NCBI RefSeq assembly: GCF_000012485.1
Contig: NC_007512.1
Coordinates: 435,001 to 499,000 of the forward strand
DNA length: 64,000 nt
Source of the DNA: Pelodictyon luteolum DSM 273
GTDB lineage: Bacteria; Bacteroidota; Chlorobiia; Chlorobiales; Chlorobiaceae
Reading direction: 5' to 3'
The position numbers and the translations under genes were made by a program. Position 1 is the first letter of the stretch. Each line of letters opens with the position of its first letter. Below are positions 19,390 to 29,603 of the stretch, in pieces. Under the pieces are notes generated by a model. The model had not been told where the DNA came from, did no database searches, and worked only from the letters and a program-made list of their open reading frames with translations.

Positions 19390-19507
19390 GCCGGATGTGG
19401 TTGAAATCAGCTATAGCGGTCCGTGGCATTTCTTATCGCAGGAGCTCCTTCTGCACGGTATTTTTCCTCATGATGCTGAACATGTGCAACCCTTTTTCTG
19501 AATATTC

Positions 19508-19514
19508 TATATTG
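19508..19514 (+). promoter_or_regulatory. Putative -10 element upstream of the AbrB-like remnant
   Basis: TATATTG, with a weak -35-like TGCAAC 17 bases upstream (19485-19490), lies about 40 bases before a good ribosome binding site and the ATG at 19553. Confidence 0.35.
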
Positions 19515-19552
19515 GTAGCAAAGAGAGCTCTCATGAAGGAGGCGATAGACCT

Positions 19553-19627
19553 ATGGCACAGGTACGAGTACGCAGCGGTTACCAGATAACCATTCCAGGG
19601 CGCATTGCCCTCTCCTGCATCGATTGA
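19553..19627 (+). pseudogene. Truncated AbrB/MazE-type antitoxin remnant
   Basis: A strong ribosome binding site (AAGGAGG at 19536-19542) precedes an ATG that opens a frame of only 24 residues. Its start (MAQVRVRSGYQITIPGRI) looks like the N-terminal strand of AbrB/SpoVT DNA-binding antitoxins, whose family pattern is V-x-x-x-x-Q-I-T-I-P-x-x-x-R. The frame then stops at TGA where the family continues for 50 or more residues. No toxin gene follows. It is best read as the dead start of a toxin-antitoxin module. The rest of the 357-base gap between 19389 and 19746 holds no recognisable gene. Confidence 0.5.
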
Positions 19628-19745
19628 CACTTTTAGTGCGGCATTGCGGTTTCCGTTTCTACAGGATACTCAGTATCTTCCCTGACATGTGCTCCGGATG
19701 CTGGGGCCTTCTCGTTTTCATCGACCACTTACAGACCATACACAA

Positions 19746-20423
19746 ATGGCAAACATCAATTTCGGTTTCGAGCACCACGCCTCAAAGCTCTACTCGGGTG
19801 CGATAGAACAGGGTATCCAGAACTCGCTGGTGCCGATGGTCATCGAGACCTCAGGCCGCGGTGAGCGGGCCTTTGACATCTTTTCCCGTCTGCTCCGCGA
19901 GCGCATCATCTTCCTCGGCAGCGGCATCGACGAGCATGTCGCCGGACTCATCATGGCGCAGCTGATTTTCCTTGAGTCTGAAGATCCTGAGCGCGATATC
20001 TACATTTATGTAAACTCCCCCGGCGGCAGCGTATCGGCCGGCCTCGGCATCTACGATACCATGCAGTACATCCGCCCCGATGTGTCGACGGTATGCGTCG
20101 GCATGGCGGCAAGCATGGGCGCGTTCCTGCTTGCCAGCGGCGCAAAGGGCAAGCGGGCCTCGCTTCCCCATTCGCGCATCATGATCCACCAGCCCTCCGG
20201 CGGCGCACAGGGCCAGGAGAGCGACATCATCATCCAGGCGCGAGAGATCGAGAAGATCCGCCGCCTGCTTGAAGAGATCCTCGCCAGCCATACCGGCAAG
20301 GATGTACAGCAGGTGCGTGAGGACTCCGAGCGCGACCGCTGGATGAACGCAGAGGAAGCCCTCGACTACGGCATCATCGACCAGGTGTTCGCAAAACGCC
20401 CCGCCCCGGAAAAGAAAGACTGA
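19746..20423 (+). CDS. clpP: ATP-dependent Clp protease proteolytic subunit
   Basis: ClpP is the serine peptidase barrel that degrades proteins unfolded by ClpX/ClpA/ClpC in the cytoplasm. The ATG at 19746 gives 225 residues. An upstream in-frame start would add 19 residues with no family resemblance. The triad is Ser123 (GMAASMGAF), His148 (IMIHQPSGG) and Asp197 (ERDRWM), with the 25- and 49-residue spacings of E. coli ClpP. The oligomerisation and substrate-groove motif [13 protein letters not shown] is intact. Length is normal for the family. Confidence 0.97.
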   Translation: MANINFGFEHHASKLYSGAIEQGIQNSLVPMVIETSGRGERAFDIFSRLLRERIIFLGSGIDEHVAGLIMAQLIFLESEDPERDIYIYVNSPGGSVSAGLGIYDTMQYIRPDVSTVCVGMAASMGAFLLASGAKGKRASLPHSRIMIHQPSGGAQGQESDIIIQAREIEKIRRLLEEILASHTGKDVQQVREDSERDRWMNAEEALDYGIIDQVFAKRPAPEKKD

Positions 20424-20463
20424 CAACGGCCCTTTTCGGCCGCAACCGATTTACCTCCCTGCA

Positions 20464-23169
20464 ATGAGCGACCAGCAAGTCCCCTTCAACCTTGAGAAGA
20501 CCTATAACCACAGTGAAGTAGAGGACCGGTGGCGGAGCGCCCACTGGGAGGCGCTCGGCACCTTCCATGCCGAGCACTCCCGGGTCCATGGCGAGGGCCG
20601 CAAGCCTTACAGCGTACTCATGCCGCCGCCGAACGTGACCGGCAGCCTGACGCTCGGCCATGTGCTGAACCATACCCTCCAGGACATCTTCATCCGCTAC
20701 AGCCGCATGACGGGAAAGGAGGCGCTCTGGCTTCCGGGCACCGACCACGCCGGCATCGCCACCCAGACCGTGGTGGAGCGGAAGCTGCGCAAGGACGGCA
20801 TCAGCCGCCACGACCTCGGCCGCAAGGATTTCCTCACGCATGTCTGGCAGTGGAGGGAGGAATACGGTGGACTGATCCTCAAGCAGCTGCGGCGGCTCGG
20901 CATCTCCTGCGACTGGCGCCGGAACCTGTTCACCATGGACGAGCGGGCTTCCGAAGCGGTCATCAATGCCTTCATCGCCCTCTACCGCGACGGACTCATC
21001 TACCGCGGCAAACGCATCATCAACTGGTGTCCGGTGTCGCAGACTGCTCTCTCCGATGAAGAGGTGATCATGAAGCCGCGCCGTGACCAGCTGGTCTATG
21101 TGCGCTACGCGCTTGCCAAAGACCCTGCCCGTTTCATCACCATCGCCACCGTGCGGCCCGAGACCATCCTTGCCGACGTGGCCATTGCCGTGAACCCTCA
21201 GGACGAACGCTTCCGTGACCTTGTGGGCGAAATGGTGGTGGTGCCGATTGCAGGCCGCCACATCCCTGTCATCGCCGACGACTATGTCGATATCGAGTTC
21301 GGTACGGGCGCGCTGAAAATCACCCCTGCCCACGACCCCAACGACTATGCGGTTGCAGGCCGCCACAACCTGCCGGTGATCTCTGTCGTCGGCAAGGACG
21401 GCAGGATGACCGACGAATACGGCTACATGGGCATGGACCGGTTCGATGCCCGCAAAAAGATCATTGCGGACCTTGATGAGCTCGGAAATCTGGACCGTGT
21501 AGAGGACTACGAACACAACGTGGGATACTCTGAGCGCGCTGACGTGGTCGTCGAACCCTACCTTTCCGAGCAGTGGTTTGTGAAGATGCAGCCCCTTGCA
21601 GAAAAAGCGCTGCAGGTTGTCAACGATGGAGAAATCCGGTTCCACCCCCCGCACTGGATCAACACCTACCGCCACTGGATGGAGAACATCCAGGACTGGT
21701 GCATATCCCGCCAGCTCTGGTGGGGGCACCGCATCCCCGCATGGTACGGACCCGACGGTCAGGTATGGGTGGCGGATTCCTACGACGAGGCATGCCGCCT
21801 TGCCGGCACCGACAAACTGGTGCAGGATGAGGACGTGCTTGATACCTGGTTCTCATCCTGGCTCTGGCCCCTGACCACGCTCGGCTGGACCGGCCCGAAA
21901 AGCGACAACGAAGATCTCAGGGCGTTTTATCCAACCGACACGCTCGTTACGGGTCCCGACATCATCTTTTTCTGGGTTGCCCGCATGATCATGGCCGGCA
22001 TGTACTTCAAGGGCGACGTGCCGTTCCGGGACGTCTACTTCACAAGCATCATCCGTGACATGAAGGGCCGCAAGCTCTCCAAATCGCTCGGAAACTCCCC
22101 GGATCCCCTGAAGGTGATTGACACATACGGGACCGATGCCCTGCGCTTCACCATCATCTACATCGCCCCGCTTGGTCAGGACGTGTTGTTTGGTGAGGAG
22201 AAGTGCGAGCTCGGAAGGAACTTCGCCACAAAGATATGGAACGCGTCGCGCCTGGTATTCATGCAGCGCGAAAAGCATTTCGAGGGACCGGAGGACTTTG
22301 CCCGATACTATGAAGGGTTCGATCCCTCCTTGGAATCATTCGATATGGCGGGCCGCTGGATCCTCTCCTCCTACAACGCCATGCTGGAGCGTTACCATGC
22401 GGCGTTCGCACAGTTCCGGATGAACGACATCGTCAAAACGGTCTATGAGTTTTTCTGGGGCGACTACTGCGACTGGTACCTCGAAGCACTGAAGGTGACG
22501 CTTGCTGAGGGGTGTTCGCCCGTGGATGCACGAAAGGCGGTTGCGCTTGCCGTGCACGTGCTCGAAGGGAGCCTGAAGGCGCTGCATCCCGTGATGCCTT
22601 TCATCACCGATGAAATCTGGCATTCAGTTCTGCCGCGCCCCGCAACCCAAAGCATCGCATCGTCGGAGATGCCCGTGCCGGCAGCCGCTCCGGTTGCTGA
22701 GGAAGGCTTCGGGCTGGTGCAGAAGGTGGTGACGGAGATCCGGAGCCTTAAGGCGCTGTTCGGCGTGCCTCCGGGACTGCGCGCAGAGGTGCGCCTGAAG
22801 GGCGCCCGGAGCGCCGCCGGGGCATCGCTCGAAGGCGGCCTCTCCTTCATTGCCGCGCTTGGCCAATGCACCCCTTCGCTCCTAGAGGACGGCACCCGGC
22901 CGCCGCATGCTGCCGCTTCGGTGGTCGATGGGCATGAACTATTTGTGCTTCTGGAGGGTTTAATATCATTCGAGAAGGAACGCTCCCGCCTGCAAAAAGA
23001 GATACAGAACGTATCCAACTATGTCGCCCAGCTTCAGAAAAAACTATCCAATTCAGGATTTGCTGACCACGCACCTGAAGATGTGGTAATGAAGGAACGC
23101 GAAAAACTTGCTGACGCCGAAGCCAACCTCCTGAAACTGGAGGATAATCTGGCGGTGCTCAGCGACTGA
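20464..23169 (+). CDS. valS: Valyl-tRNA synthetase
   Basis: This class I aminoacyl-tRNA synthetase of 901 residues charges tRNA-Val in the cytoplasm. The N-terminus matches ValRS, with the HIGH-type motif in [18 protein letters not shown] (about 54-71). The editing domain follows (about 200-340, with the [13 protein letters not shown] stretch), then the KMSKS equivalent [10 protein letters not shown] near residue 536, an anticodon-binding domain and the C-terminal coiled coil (about 835-895) typical of ValRS. It starts 40 bases after clpP. The valS end is close to the rpoD promoter region. Confidence 0.98.
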   Translation: MSDQQVPFNLEKTYNHSEVEDRWRSAHWEALGTFHAEHSRVHGEGRKPYSVLMPPPNVTGSLTLGHVLNHTLQDIFIRYSRMTGKEALWLPGTDHAGIATQTVVERKLRKDGISRHDLGRKDFLTHVWQWREEYGGLILKQLRRLGISCDWRRNLFTMDERASEAVINAFIALYRDGLIYRGKRIINWCPVSQTALSDEEVIMKPRRDQLVYVRYALAKDPARFITIATVRPETILADVAIAVNPQDERFRDLVGEMVVVPIAGRHIPVIADDYVDIEFGTGALKITPAHDPNDYAVAGRHNLPVISVVGKDGRMTDEYGYMGMDRFDARKKIIADLDELGNLDRVEDYEHNVGYSERADVVVEPYLSEQWFVKMQPLAEKALQVVNDGEIRFHPPHWINTYRHWMENIQDWCISRQLWWGHRIPAWYGPDGQVWVADSYDEACRLAGTDKLVQDEDVLDTWFSSWLWPLTTLGWTGPKSDNEDLRAFYPTDTLVTGPDIIFFWVARMIMAGMYFKGDVPFRDVYFTSIIRDMKGRKLSKSLGNSPDPLKVIDTYGTDALRFTIIYIAPLGQDVLFGEEKCELGRNFATKIWNASRLVFMQREKHFEGPEDFARYYEGFDPSLESFDMAGRWILSSYNAMLERYHAAFAQFRMNDIVKTVYEFFWGDYCDWYLEALKVTLAEGCSPVDARKAVALAVHVLEGSLKALHPVMPFITDEIWHSVLPRPATQSIASSEMPVPAAAPVAEEGFGLVQKVVTEIRSLKALFGVPPGLRAEVRLKGARSAAGASLEGGLSFIAALGQCTPSLLEDGTRPPHAAASVVDGHELFVLLEGLISFEKERSRLQKEIQNVSNYVAQLQKKLSNSGFADHAPEDVVMKEREKLADAEANLLKLEDNLAVLSD

Positions 23170-23210
23170 TGTACTTCCTCGGAGGCAGACGGGTAGCCGA
23201 AAAATCGGCT

Positions 23211-23248
23211 TTTTGGATTACGTAAAGAGCGTTTATATTGTAACTTTG
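23211..23248 (+). promoter_or_regulatory. Putative rpoD promoter (TTTTGG, TATATTG, TAACTTTG)
   Basis: TTTTGG at 23211-23216 is followed after 17 bases by TATATTG (23234-23240), overlapping directly with TAACTTTG at 23241-23248. The last word matches the Bacteroidetes -7 consensus TAnnTTTG exactly. Either word could serve as the -10 region, leaving a leader of about 60 bases before the ATG at 23315. Spacing from TTTTGG fits the TATATTG reading better. Confidence 0.45.
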
Positions 23249-23314
23249 CCGGCTTCGAAAGGATGCCGGCCGCGCCGGTTCAACACACGTGAATATTTGA
23301 GGGGAATGGCACAT

Positions 23315-24214
23315 ATGAGGCAGCTTAAAATAAGCAAGCAGATCACCAACCGCGAGAGCCTGTCGCTTGACAGGTACCTGCAGGAAATCGGCAAGTACGA
23401 TCTTCTGACGGCTGATGACGAGGTGAGGCTGACGAAGGCCATCAAGGAAGGCTTCGACATGCCGGTGGATACGACCGAGTACAAGCGGGCTAAACGGGCG
23501 CTGGACAAACTGATCAAGGGCAACCTCCGCTTTGTGGTGTCCGTTGCAAAGCAGTACCAGAACCAGGGGCTTACGCTCGGTGACCTCATCAACGAAGGCA
23601 ACCTCGGCCTCATCAAGGCGGCTAAGCGCTTTGATGAAACGAGAGGGTTCAAGTTCATCTCCTATGCCGTGTGGTGGATCCGCCAGTCTATCCTCCAGGC
23701 GCTTGCAGAGCAGTCGAGGATCGTTCGCCTGCCGCTTAACCGCGTCGGCACCCTGAACAAGATCAGTAAGGCATACAGCCAGCTTGAGCAGGAGTTCGAG
23801 CGTGACCCGAACACCAAGGAGCTGGCCAACCTGCTTGACATGGACTCGCAGGATGTAGCAGATACATTGAAGATCGCCGGACGTCATGTCTCGGTTGATG
23901 CGCCGTTCGCCCAGGGCGACGACAACCGCCTGCTCGATGTGCTCCAGAACGACGGTCACCTGCCGGACCATGGCCTGAACCGTGATTCCCTCACCCTTGA
24001 AGTCGAGCGTTCGCTTTCTGTGCTTGCCCCGCGCGAGGCCGACGTGATCAAGTCATACTTTGGAATCGGCATGGACAACCCGCTCACCCTCGAGGAGATC
24101 GGTGAGAAGTTCAAGCTCACGCGCGAGCGCGTGCGCCAGATCAAAGAGAAAGCCATCCGCCGTCTCCGTACGTCGGCCTACTGTAAGGTGCTGAAGGAGT
24201 ATATCGGCAGCTGA
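23315..24214 (+). CDS. rpoD: Primary RNA polymerase sigma factor (short RpoD/SigA type)
   Basis: The ATG at 23315 is chosen because GAGGGG lies ten bases upstream and because the resulting start ([22 protein letters not shown]) matches the usual start of Bacteroidetes/Chlorobi primary sigma factors. The product has 299 residues. It lacks region 1.1 but has region 1.2 ([16 protein letters not shown]), region 2 with the RpoD box ([19 protein letters not shown], then [15 protein letters not shown]), region 3, and region 4 with the helix-turn-helix [24 protein letters not shown]. The family is the housekeeping sigma in this phylum. A perfect terminator follows. Confidence 0.96.
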   Translation: MRQLKISKQITNRESLSLDRYLQEIGKYDLLTADDEVRLTKAIKEGFDMPVDTTEYKRAKRALDKLIKGNLRFVVSVAKQYQNQGLTLGDLINEGNLGLIKAAKRFDETRGFKFISYAVWWIRQSILQALAEQSRIVRLPLNRVGTLNKISKAYSQLEQEFERDPNTKELANLLDMDSQDVADTLKIAGRHVSVDAPFAQGDDNRLLDVLQNDGHLPDHGLNRDSLTLEVERSLSVLAPREADVIKSYFGIGMDNPLTLEEIGEKFKLTRERVRQIKEKAIRRLRTSAYCKVLKEYIGS

Positions 24215-24250
24215 GCCGTATCAGCGGACACTTTTTACATGGTTATGCAG

Positions 24251-24280
24251 AAGCCGCCCTTCCAGGGCGGCTTTTTTTTC
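24251..24280 (+). terminator. Rho-independent terminator of rpoD
   Basis: A perfect 10-bp stem (AAGCCGCCCT / AGGGCGGCTT) with a 3-base loop runs into a tract of T residues. It separates rpoD from the convergent DUF62 gene. The remaining bases to 24415 hold nothing recognisable. Confidence 0.93.
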
Positions 24281-24415
24281 GATCTGCGATCGGCAGTTTG
24301 GTGCAGGGCGTTGCCGGCAATCCCCTTTAGGTACGACGTTTCCTTCTGTTCCCGGAGCAGCTGTATCCCGTATAGGGGTATTGCTGAACTATCCACCCCA
24401 AGAGATGGCATGCAC

Positions 24416-25219
24416 TCAGAGGCGTTCAAGCCTGACCTTCTCACCCCGGTTAAGGCCGAAGCGCTCGAGGGCACTGGCATCGCGGACACCGACTTCCAGG
24501 GTGCCGAAGCTGCCCCGGTAGGCGAGTGGTTCGCCTTCCGGGACGTTGCCGTAGGTTTCCCGGACCGGGAGCGCAGTGCCGTCAGGCAGGACGAGACGCC
24601 ATTGGTCTTTTTCGGCAGCGAGGCTGCTGTCGATGGATGTGACGAGGTTGCCGAACCGGTCGGAAAAGATGACGCCCCCTTCCCATACCCCTATGCCGAG
24701 TGCCGTGCAGCCCGGCATAGGGAGCTTCATGCAGTCGGCCGGCTCAATTGCCGCACCAAGCGTGTTGAGCGCTATGCCGGTGGCAAGATGGGCCGCAGCC
24801 GGTGAAAAGATGTCCCTGCCATGGAATGTTCTGCTCCTCTCGGGGGCTATGTATCGCCGGTTTGTGACCTCGACGCATTGGACAGGGCCGTTTTTCAGGA
24901 GGATGGGGGTGAGCAGGCCGTTGTCCGGCGCGAGGAATCTCCGTCCTCCGGCTTCCACGGCGATGGCCCTTCGCCTGGTGCCGACTCCCGGGTCGATGAC
25001 GGCTATGACGATCGATTCCGGAGGGAGATAGGGGAGCGCACGCTCGAGCAGGAATGCGCCTTCAGTGACGTCCTGGGGTGTTACGGCGTGCGTGAGGTCT
25101 ATGATGCGGGTTTCGGGTGCGATGGTGAGGATGACCCCCTTCATCTGCCCGACATAGGTGTCGTCGGTGCCGAAGTCGGTCAGGAGTACGACGGCCGGTG
25201 GGTGGTTTACGGCAGCCAT
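24416..25219 (-). CDS. S-adenosylmethionine hydrolase (DUF62, SAM hydroxide adenosyltransferase)
   Basis: This 267-residue member of the DUF62 family (PF01887, related to fluorinase/chlorinase) is expected to split SAM with water into adenosine and methionine. Family motifs seen are LLTDFGTDDTYVGQMKG near the N-terminus, DLTH, VIDPGVGT and APDNGLLTP. The C-terminal domain contains FSDRFGNLVTSI. The halogenase-specific insertion is not evident, so the hydrolase activity is the more likely one. It begins four bases after the LptF/G-like gene on the same strand, so it is the last gene of a three-gene operon. Confidence 0.88.
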   Translation of the reverse strand: MAAVNHPPAVVLLTDFGTDDTYVGQMKGVILTIAPETRIIDLTHAVTPQDVTEGAFLLERALPYLPPESIVIAVIDPGVGTRRRAIAVEAGGRRFLAPDNGLLTPILLKNGPVQCVEVTNRRYIAPERSRTFHGRDIFSPAAAHLATGIALNTLGAAIEPADCMKLPMPGCTALGIGVWEGGVIFSDRFGNLVTSIDSSLAAEKDQWRLVLPDGTALPVRETYGNVPEGEPLAYRGSFGTLEVGVRDASALERFGLNRGEKVRLERL

Positions 25220-25223
25220 CGGC

Positions 25224-26306
25224 TCAGTCGGGGGAGTAGCGGTAGATGACGTAGCCGACGCCGAGGAACAGCAGATTCGGAAGCCAGGCCGCCAGCATCG
25301 GCGGCATTACACCGTTGTAGCCGAAGGTGGCGATGGTTTTCTGGAGGCCGAGGAAGAGGAATCCGGCAAACAGGCTGATGCCGATTTCAGCAGCCAGCCC
25401 GCCGCGCTTTTTCTTTGCCGAGAGAGGAACGCCGATGATGATGATGATGAGCGAGGCGAAGGGCAGCGAGAGCTTGGTGTGCAGCTTGACCGAGCTCCGC
25501 TCAAGGCCTGCGAACCCGGCGTGCTTCTTTTCCGACAGGTACTGCCAGTGGCGAGCGATGTTCATTTCATCAGGACGGAGGTTGAGCTCGGCCAGTGACT
25601 GGAGCGAGAGATGGAGTTGCACTGGCAGCATGGGTTCGGTCCAGAACCGCTCGCTGCCGTCTTCAAACATTCGCTCCGCAGCGTTCTCAAGTACCCACGC
25701 CTTTTTTTCGGGGTTGTAGCGCATGCCGTCCGCATCGGAGCGGGAGACGATGCCCTTTTGGCTGAACTGCTCGATAGAGACCTCCCGGGCGCTCGACATG
25801 TCCGGGTTGAGGGAGCCGAGGGTGATGATGCGGTTTCCGGGTTCAAGGATATGGAGGTTGCTGTTGCCGCCTTCCTCATCTCTTCGCTGGTGGCCAAGTT
25901 CGGTGAGCTCGAAGTTGTTGTTGCGCAGGGTGGCGGCCGGGGCGATCCAGAACGAGTTGGTAAGGTTGATGGTGCTGATGATCATGCCCCCGAGCAGGAA
26001 CGGGTAGAGAAGCTGGCCCATGCTGACGCCTGCCGACCGGATGGCGGGCAGTTCGCTTGAAACGGCCAGCTTGCCGGCCACAAGGATGGCGGCAAGGAGT
26101 GAACTGACCGGGGAGGTGATGAGGATGGTCTGTGGTATGGCGAACAGGTAGTACTGTGCGATTGCCTCGAATCCCTGGTTCTTGTCCATGAAATCGTCGA
26201 GGTTCTCGACCATGTGGATGAGCATGAAGAGTGCCACGAAGGCGAGGCTCGTGAAGATGAATGTCTTCACGAACTGCCTGAATATGTAGCGGTCAAGGAT
26301 TTTCAT
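25224..26306 (-). CDS. LPS export permease, LptF/LptG (YjgP/YjgQ) family
   Basis: The product (360 residues from the ATG at 26306) is a permease subunit of the LptB2FG ABC transporter that extracts lipopolysaccharide from the inner membrane. The start MKILDRYIFRQF is the classic family opening. Upstream in-frame codons lie inside the M16 peptidase gene and are excluded. Three membrane segments near the N-terminus, a periplasmic jellyroll-like middle and three C-terminal segments are readable, with a KKKRGG cytoplasmic loop. It starts ten bases after the M16 gene, so the two are probably co-transcribed. Whether it is LptF or LptG cannot be decided from sequence alone. Confidence 0.9.
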   Translation of the reverse strand: MKILDRYIFRQFVKTFIFTSLAFVALFMLIHMVENLDDFMDKNQGFEAIAQYYLFAIPQTILITSPVSSLLAAILVAGKLAVSSELPAIRSAGVSMGQLLYPFLLGGMIISTINLTNSFWIAPAATLRNNNFELTELGHQRRDEEGGNSNLHILEPGNRIITLGSLNPDMSSAREVSIEQFSQKGIVSRSDADGMRYNPEKKAWVLENAAERMFEDGSERFWTEPMLPVQLHLSLQSLAELNLRPDEMNIARHWQYLSEKKHAGFAGLERSSVKLHTKLSLPFASLIIIIIGVPLSAKKKRGGLAAEIGISLFAGFLFLGLQKTIATFGYNGVMPPMLAAWLPNLLFLGVGYVIYRYSPD

Positions 26307-26316
26307 TCGCTCTGGG

Positions 26317-29300
26317 TCAGTACCCGAATATGTTTTCAAGCGTGAGCTCACGGACAGCTCCGTATTTCCGGAGGGTATCCATGTCAAGCTCCTCCTTTTT
26401 GCCGAGCACCAGCATGACATGCTTCCGGTTCCTGAAATGGCTTTCGTGGAAACGCTGTACATCCTCCAGACCCATCTTCCGGGCCCCTTCGAAGATTTGA
26501 CGGCGAATGTCGCCTTCATGGCCTAAGCGTACGGCGTCTTCATAATTGAAGAGCACCTCGGTGCGTGTCAGCCGCTCACTGGAGATCTTCTGCAGGATTC
26601 CGTTCCGGGCAGAGGCGAAGAGTTCCGGCGACATCGGCAGTTCCTGCATCAGTTCGCTGATGCCTCCGAGCGCTTCGGGCAGCTTGTCCGACTGGGTCCC
26701 GATATAGCTGAAAATATAGTTATGTTTTTCTTTCTGTTTAGGGCTCCGGTACACGGAAAATACGGAATAGGCCAGAGCCTTGGCTTCACGGAGTTCCTGG
26801 AAGACCACGGATGACATCCCTCCTCCGTAATATTCGTTGAAGAGCGAAATGAGGGGCACTTCCGACGGGTTGTAGATGGCGTCACGCGTCAGCATGATCA
26901 CCTCCGCCTGTGTCATGTCGTAATCAACCACGAAGATGGTGTTCTCCGTCTGCTCCAGCTCCGGGAAAGGATCGGCTGCCGGCGGGGCTTCGGGCGCTGC
27001 CGGGTAGCGGCGTACCGTCTGGAGTTCCTGGATGATGGCATCGGCCGCATCGGGTCCGTAGTAAAGCACCCGGTGAGTGTAATGCATGATGTTCTGCACC
27101 TCCCCGAGGAGCTCTTCGGGTGTGAGGGCTTCGAGTTCATGGTCGGGGAGCACGTTGGTGAATGGCGACTTCGGGCCATACTTGCCGTAGCTCGACATGG
27201 CTTCGAAGAGGATTTTCCGCTTCGAAAGCTTGTCATCCGCCCGCTCTTTCCGGATGCCGGCCTTCAGTTTTTCAAGAGCATCCCGGTCGGGACGGGCATC
27301 CTGAAGGAGCGTTTCAAGCAGCCGGAGCGCACGGGGGAAGTTCTCCCTGAGTCCCGAGAGCTTCAGGTAGACGAAGTTCTCCGAGGTGAAGGCCGAGAAG
27401 CTGGTTCCGAGCCTGTAGAGCTCGCGGCTGAACTCCTCCGGAGGGAGTTCCTTTGTGCCGAGGTAGGAGAGGTAGTCGAGCGCCAGCTCGATTTTGCGGC
27501 TGTGGTTTTTTCCGGTGTCGAACACGTAGTAGAGCGAGTAAAGGTCGTTCTCCCGGTTCTTTACGTAGTGGAGCTTCACGCCGCTCTGGACCTCACGGAA
27601 CCCGATGTCCTTCCGGTAGTCGAGATAGACCGGCTCAGTGCCTTTCGAAGGCATGGCGAGCAGTTCGCCGGCAAACGATGAGAGGGTGTCGCGGTTGACC
27701 TTGAGCGGGGTGATCGGAGGTTTCTGTATTTTGGTCTCGCTTTCCGGCGTGCCGTGCTCTTTCTGGACTTCGACGTAGTTCGCTTTGTAGTGCTTCCGGG
27801 CGAATGCGGTGAGCTCCTCTTTCGAAATCGTGCGGAGGCGGTCAATCTGGGTGCTGTACTGCTGCCAGTCCATGCCCCAGATGAAGGAGTCTACATAGGC
27901 TTCGACTCTGCCGCGGTTGCTTTCGTAAAGCTTCAGCTGTTCGATTTTAAGATCGTTGACGGCAGCCTCGAGGAGCCAGTCGGGGTATTCCCCGTTTTTC
28001 ATGAGTTCGACCTGCTCCAGCAGGAGGCGGGAGACCTCCTCGAGGCTCTGGCCTTCGCGCGGCTTGGCGCTGAGGATATGTGCTGAGTAGTCTTTCATGA
28101 GCACCAGCATGGAGCCGGCGTCGAGCACCTTCTGCTTCTGGTTCAGGTTCAAATCGATAAGACCTGCCGTCTGGTTGTAGAGCACCTTGTCGAGCAGGGT
28201 AAGAAGGTCGGCATCCCGGGTGTTGACGCCCTGGAACCGGAACCCGATAACAACCTCTTCGGCTTCAGGGCCTTTCACCCGGATCACTTCTGGTTTGGTT
28301 ATGGGCTCTTCCAACGGTGGCACGAAGGCCGGCAGCGCCTTGGGTTCAAGAACCGAGAACTTCCTTTCAATCAGCCTGATGGTTTCGTCGGGGTCGAAAT
28401 CGCCTGCGATGCAGAGCGCCATGTTGTTCGGCACGTACCATGTGCGGTAGTAGTTCATGACGTTCCGTATGGACGGGTTCTTCAGATGCTCCGCTTTTCC
28501 AATGGTCGTCTGGGTGCCGTATGTGTGCTTTTTGAAGAGCCCGGCAAAGAGGTTTTCCCAGATTTTGCGGCTGTCACTGTCCATGGTCATGTTCTTCTCT
28601 TCATACACTGTTTCCAGTTCGGTATGGAAGAGGCGCATGACGGGGTTGCGGAACCGTTCGGCTTCAATGGTGAGCCACTGCTCCAGCTTGTCGGCAGGGA
28701 TGTCGTTGAGGTAGACGGTCTGCTCCACCCAGGTGTAGGCGTTGGTGCCCTGTGCACCGATGGAGTTCAGGAGCTTGTCGTACTCGTTGGGTACTGCGAA
28801 GCTTGCCGCGACGTTGGAGATGCTGTCGATGTCGCGGTATATGGCGGCACGTTTTTCAGGGTCCTCGGCCGCACGGTACTCTTCATACAGTTCGGAAATC
28901 TTCTCGAGTTCCAGATGCTCTTTTTCATAGTCGAGTGAGCCGATGGAATCGGTGCCCTTGAAGAGCATGTGCTCGAGGTAGTGAGCCAGACCGGTGGTTT
29001 CAGCCGGGTCGTTTTTGCTGCCGGCACGCACCGCGATGGATGTATAGATCCTCGGTTCGTCGCGGTAGGGGCTCATGTAGACGGTCAGGCCGTTTTTGAG
29101 GGTATATATCCTTGTGTGGAGGGAGTCTCCGGGGATGGTCCGGTACGGGTAGCTGCCGGCTTCGGCGGATGCATTCATCATGGGCTTGCAGGAGGTTACG
29201 GAGAGCAATAAGGTCCCGGCGGCAAGCATCGGGACGAAGATGTTCATGAAAGCCCGGAACGCCGCTTTTCCGGGTAAAAAATTAAAATGGGATTTAAGGG

Positions 29301-29325
29301 ACATACTTGCAACTGGGAGCGTCAT
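26317..29325 (-). CDS. M16 family zinc metallopeptidase, probable lipoprotein
   Basis: This 1002-residue protein has two M16 (pitrilysin/insulinase) halves. The zinc motif HxxEH is His115-Glu118-His119 in [13 protein letters not shown], with the downstream ligand region ETVYEEKN near residue 230. A hydrophobic segment ending in SVTSC (Cys46) suggests a lipoprotein or secreted form, so it likely acts in the periplasm or outer membrane on small proteins or peptides. The ATG at 29325 has a good AGGGG ribosome binding site, but starts at 29304 or 29247 would give a shorter, more typical signal peptide. It is the first gene of the operon with lptF/G and the DUF62 hydrolase. Confidence 0.92.
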   Translation of the reverse strand: MTLPVASMSLKSHFNFLPGKAAFRAFMNIFVPMLAAGTLLLSVTSCKPMMNASAEAGSYPYRTIPGDSLHTRIYTLKNGLTVYMSPYRDEPRIYTSIAVRAGSKNDPAETTGLAHYLEHMLFKGTDSIGSLDYEKEHLELEKISELYEEYRAAEDPEKRAAIYRDIDSISNVAASFAVPNEYDKLLNSIGAQGTNAYTWVEQTVYLNDIPADKLEQWLTIEAERFRNPVMRLFHTELETVYEEKNMTMDSDSRKIWENLFAGLFKKHTYGTQTTIGKAEHLKNPSIRNVMNYYRTWYVPNNMALCIAGDFDPDETIRLIERKFSVLEPKALPAFVPPLEEPITKPEVIRVKGPEAEEVVIGFRFQGVNTRDADLLTLLDKVLYNQTAGLIDLNLNQKQKVLDAGSMLVLMKDYSAHILSAKPREGQSLEEVSRLLLEQVELMKNGEYPDWLLEAAVNDLKIEQLKLYESNRGRVEAYVDSFIWGMDWQQYSTQIDRLRTISKEELTAFARKHYKANYVEVQKEHGTPESETKIQKPPITPLKVNRDTLSSFAGELLAMPSKGTEPVYLDYRKDIGFREVQSGVKLHYVKNRENDLYSLYYVFDTGKNHSRKIELALDYLSYLGTKELPPEEFSRELYRLGTSFSAFTSENFVYLKLSGLRENFPRALRLLETLLQDARPDRDALEKLKAGIRKERADDKLSKRKILFEAMSSYGKYGPKSPFTNVLPDHELEALTPEELLGEVQNIMHYTHRVLYYGPDAADAIIQELQTVRRYPAAPEAPPAADPFPELEQTENTIFVVDYDMTQAEVIMLTRDAIYNPSEVPLISLFNEYYGGGMSSVVFQELREAKALAYSVFSVYRSPKQKEKHNYIFSYIGTQSDKLPEALGGISELMQELPMSPELFASARNGILQKISSERLTRTEVLFNYEDAVRLGHEGDIRRQIFEGARKMGLEDVQRFHESHFRNRKHVMLVLGKKEELDMDTLRKYGAVRELTLENIFGY

Positions 29326-29438
29326 GCTTTTCCCCTGTGAGCTGAGGCTTCCGGCCTGCAGCCGTCAGGGGCTGAATCATTATGATATCGCATATTACGA
29401 TGAAGAACTAACAATTGAAGGGAATAGTTCTTTAATTA

Positions 29439-29565
29439 AGGTATAAACAGCCGGGAGTCCCTTCAGCTATCAACATCCGGGGTCCTCTTCAGGTATAAAC
29501 AGCCAGGGTATCTCCAGGTATTAACAGCCCTGGTCCCGTTAGGTTGATACAGCCCGGGTCAGGGC
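29439..29565 (+). repeat. Five tandem 25-26 bp repeats upstream of uvrB
   Basis: Units begin at 29439, 29465, 29491, 29516 and 29541, with consensus AGGTATAAACAGCCxGGGTC followed by CCTTC or similar. Units 1 and 3 share the first 14 bases exactly; unit 2 is the most diverged. They fill the space between the divergent M16 and uvrB genes and are not part of a plausible coding frame. The remaining 29326-29603 sequence holds no gene. Confidence 0.85.
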
Positions 29566-29603
29566 ATGATTGGACGGTATTCAAAATAAGTATGTAGCAG
29601 GGA

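Noticed and set aside
19386-19589. 67-residue frame after the serine protease
   Set aside because: No ribosome binding site or family resemblance; it conflicts with the promoter and ribosome site of the AbrB-like remnant in another frame.
20374-21729. 451-residue minus-strand frame opposite valS
   Set aside because: valS is unmistakable on the plus strand across this whole stretch.
29439-29565. CRISPR array
   Set aside because: The 25-26-bp units are directly adjacent with no unique spacers, and no cas genes are nearby.
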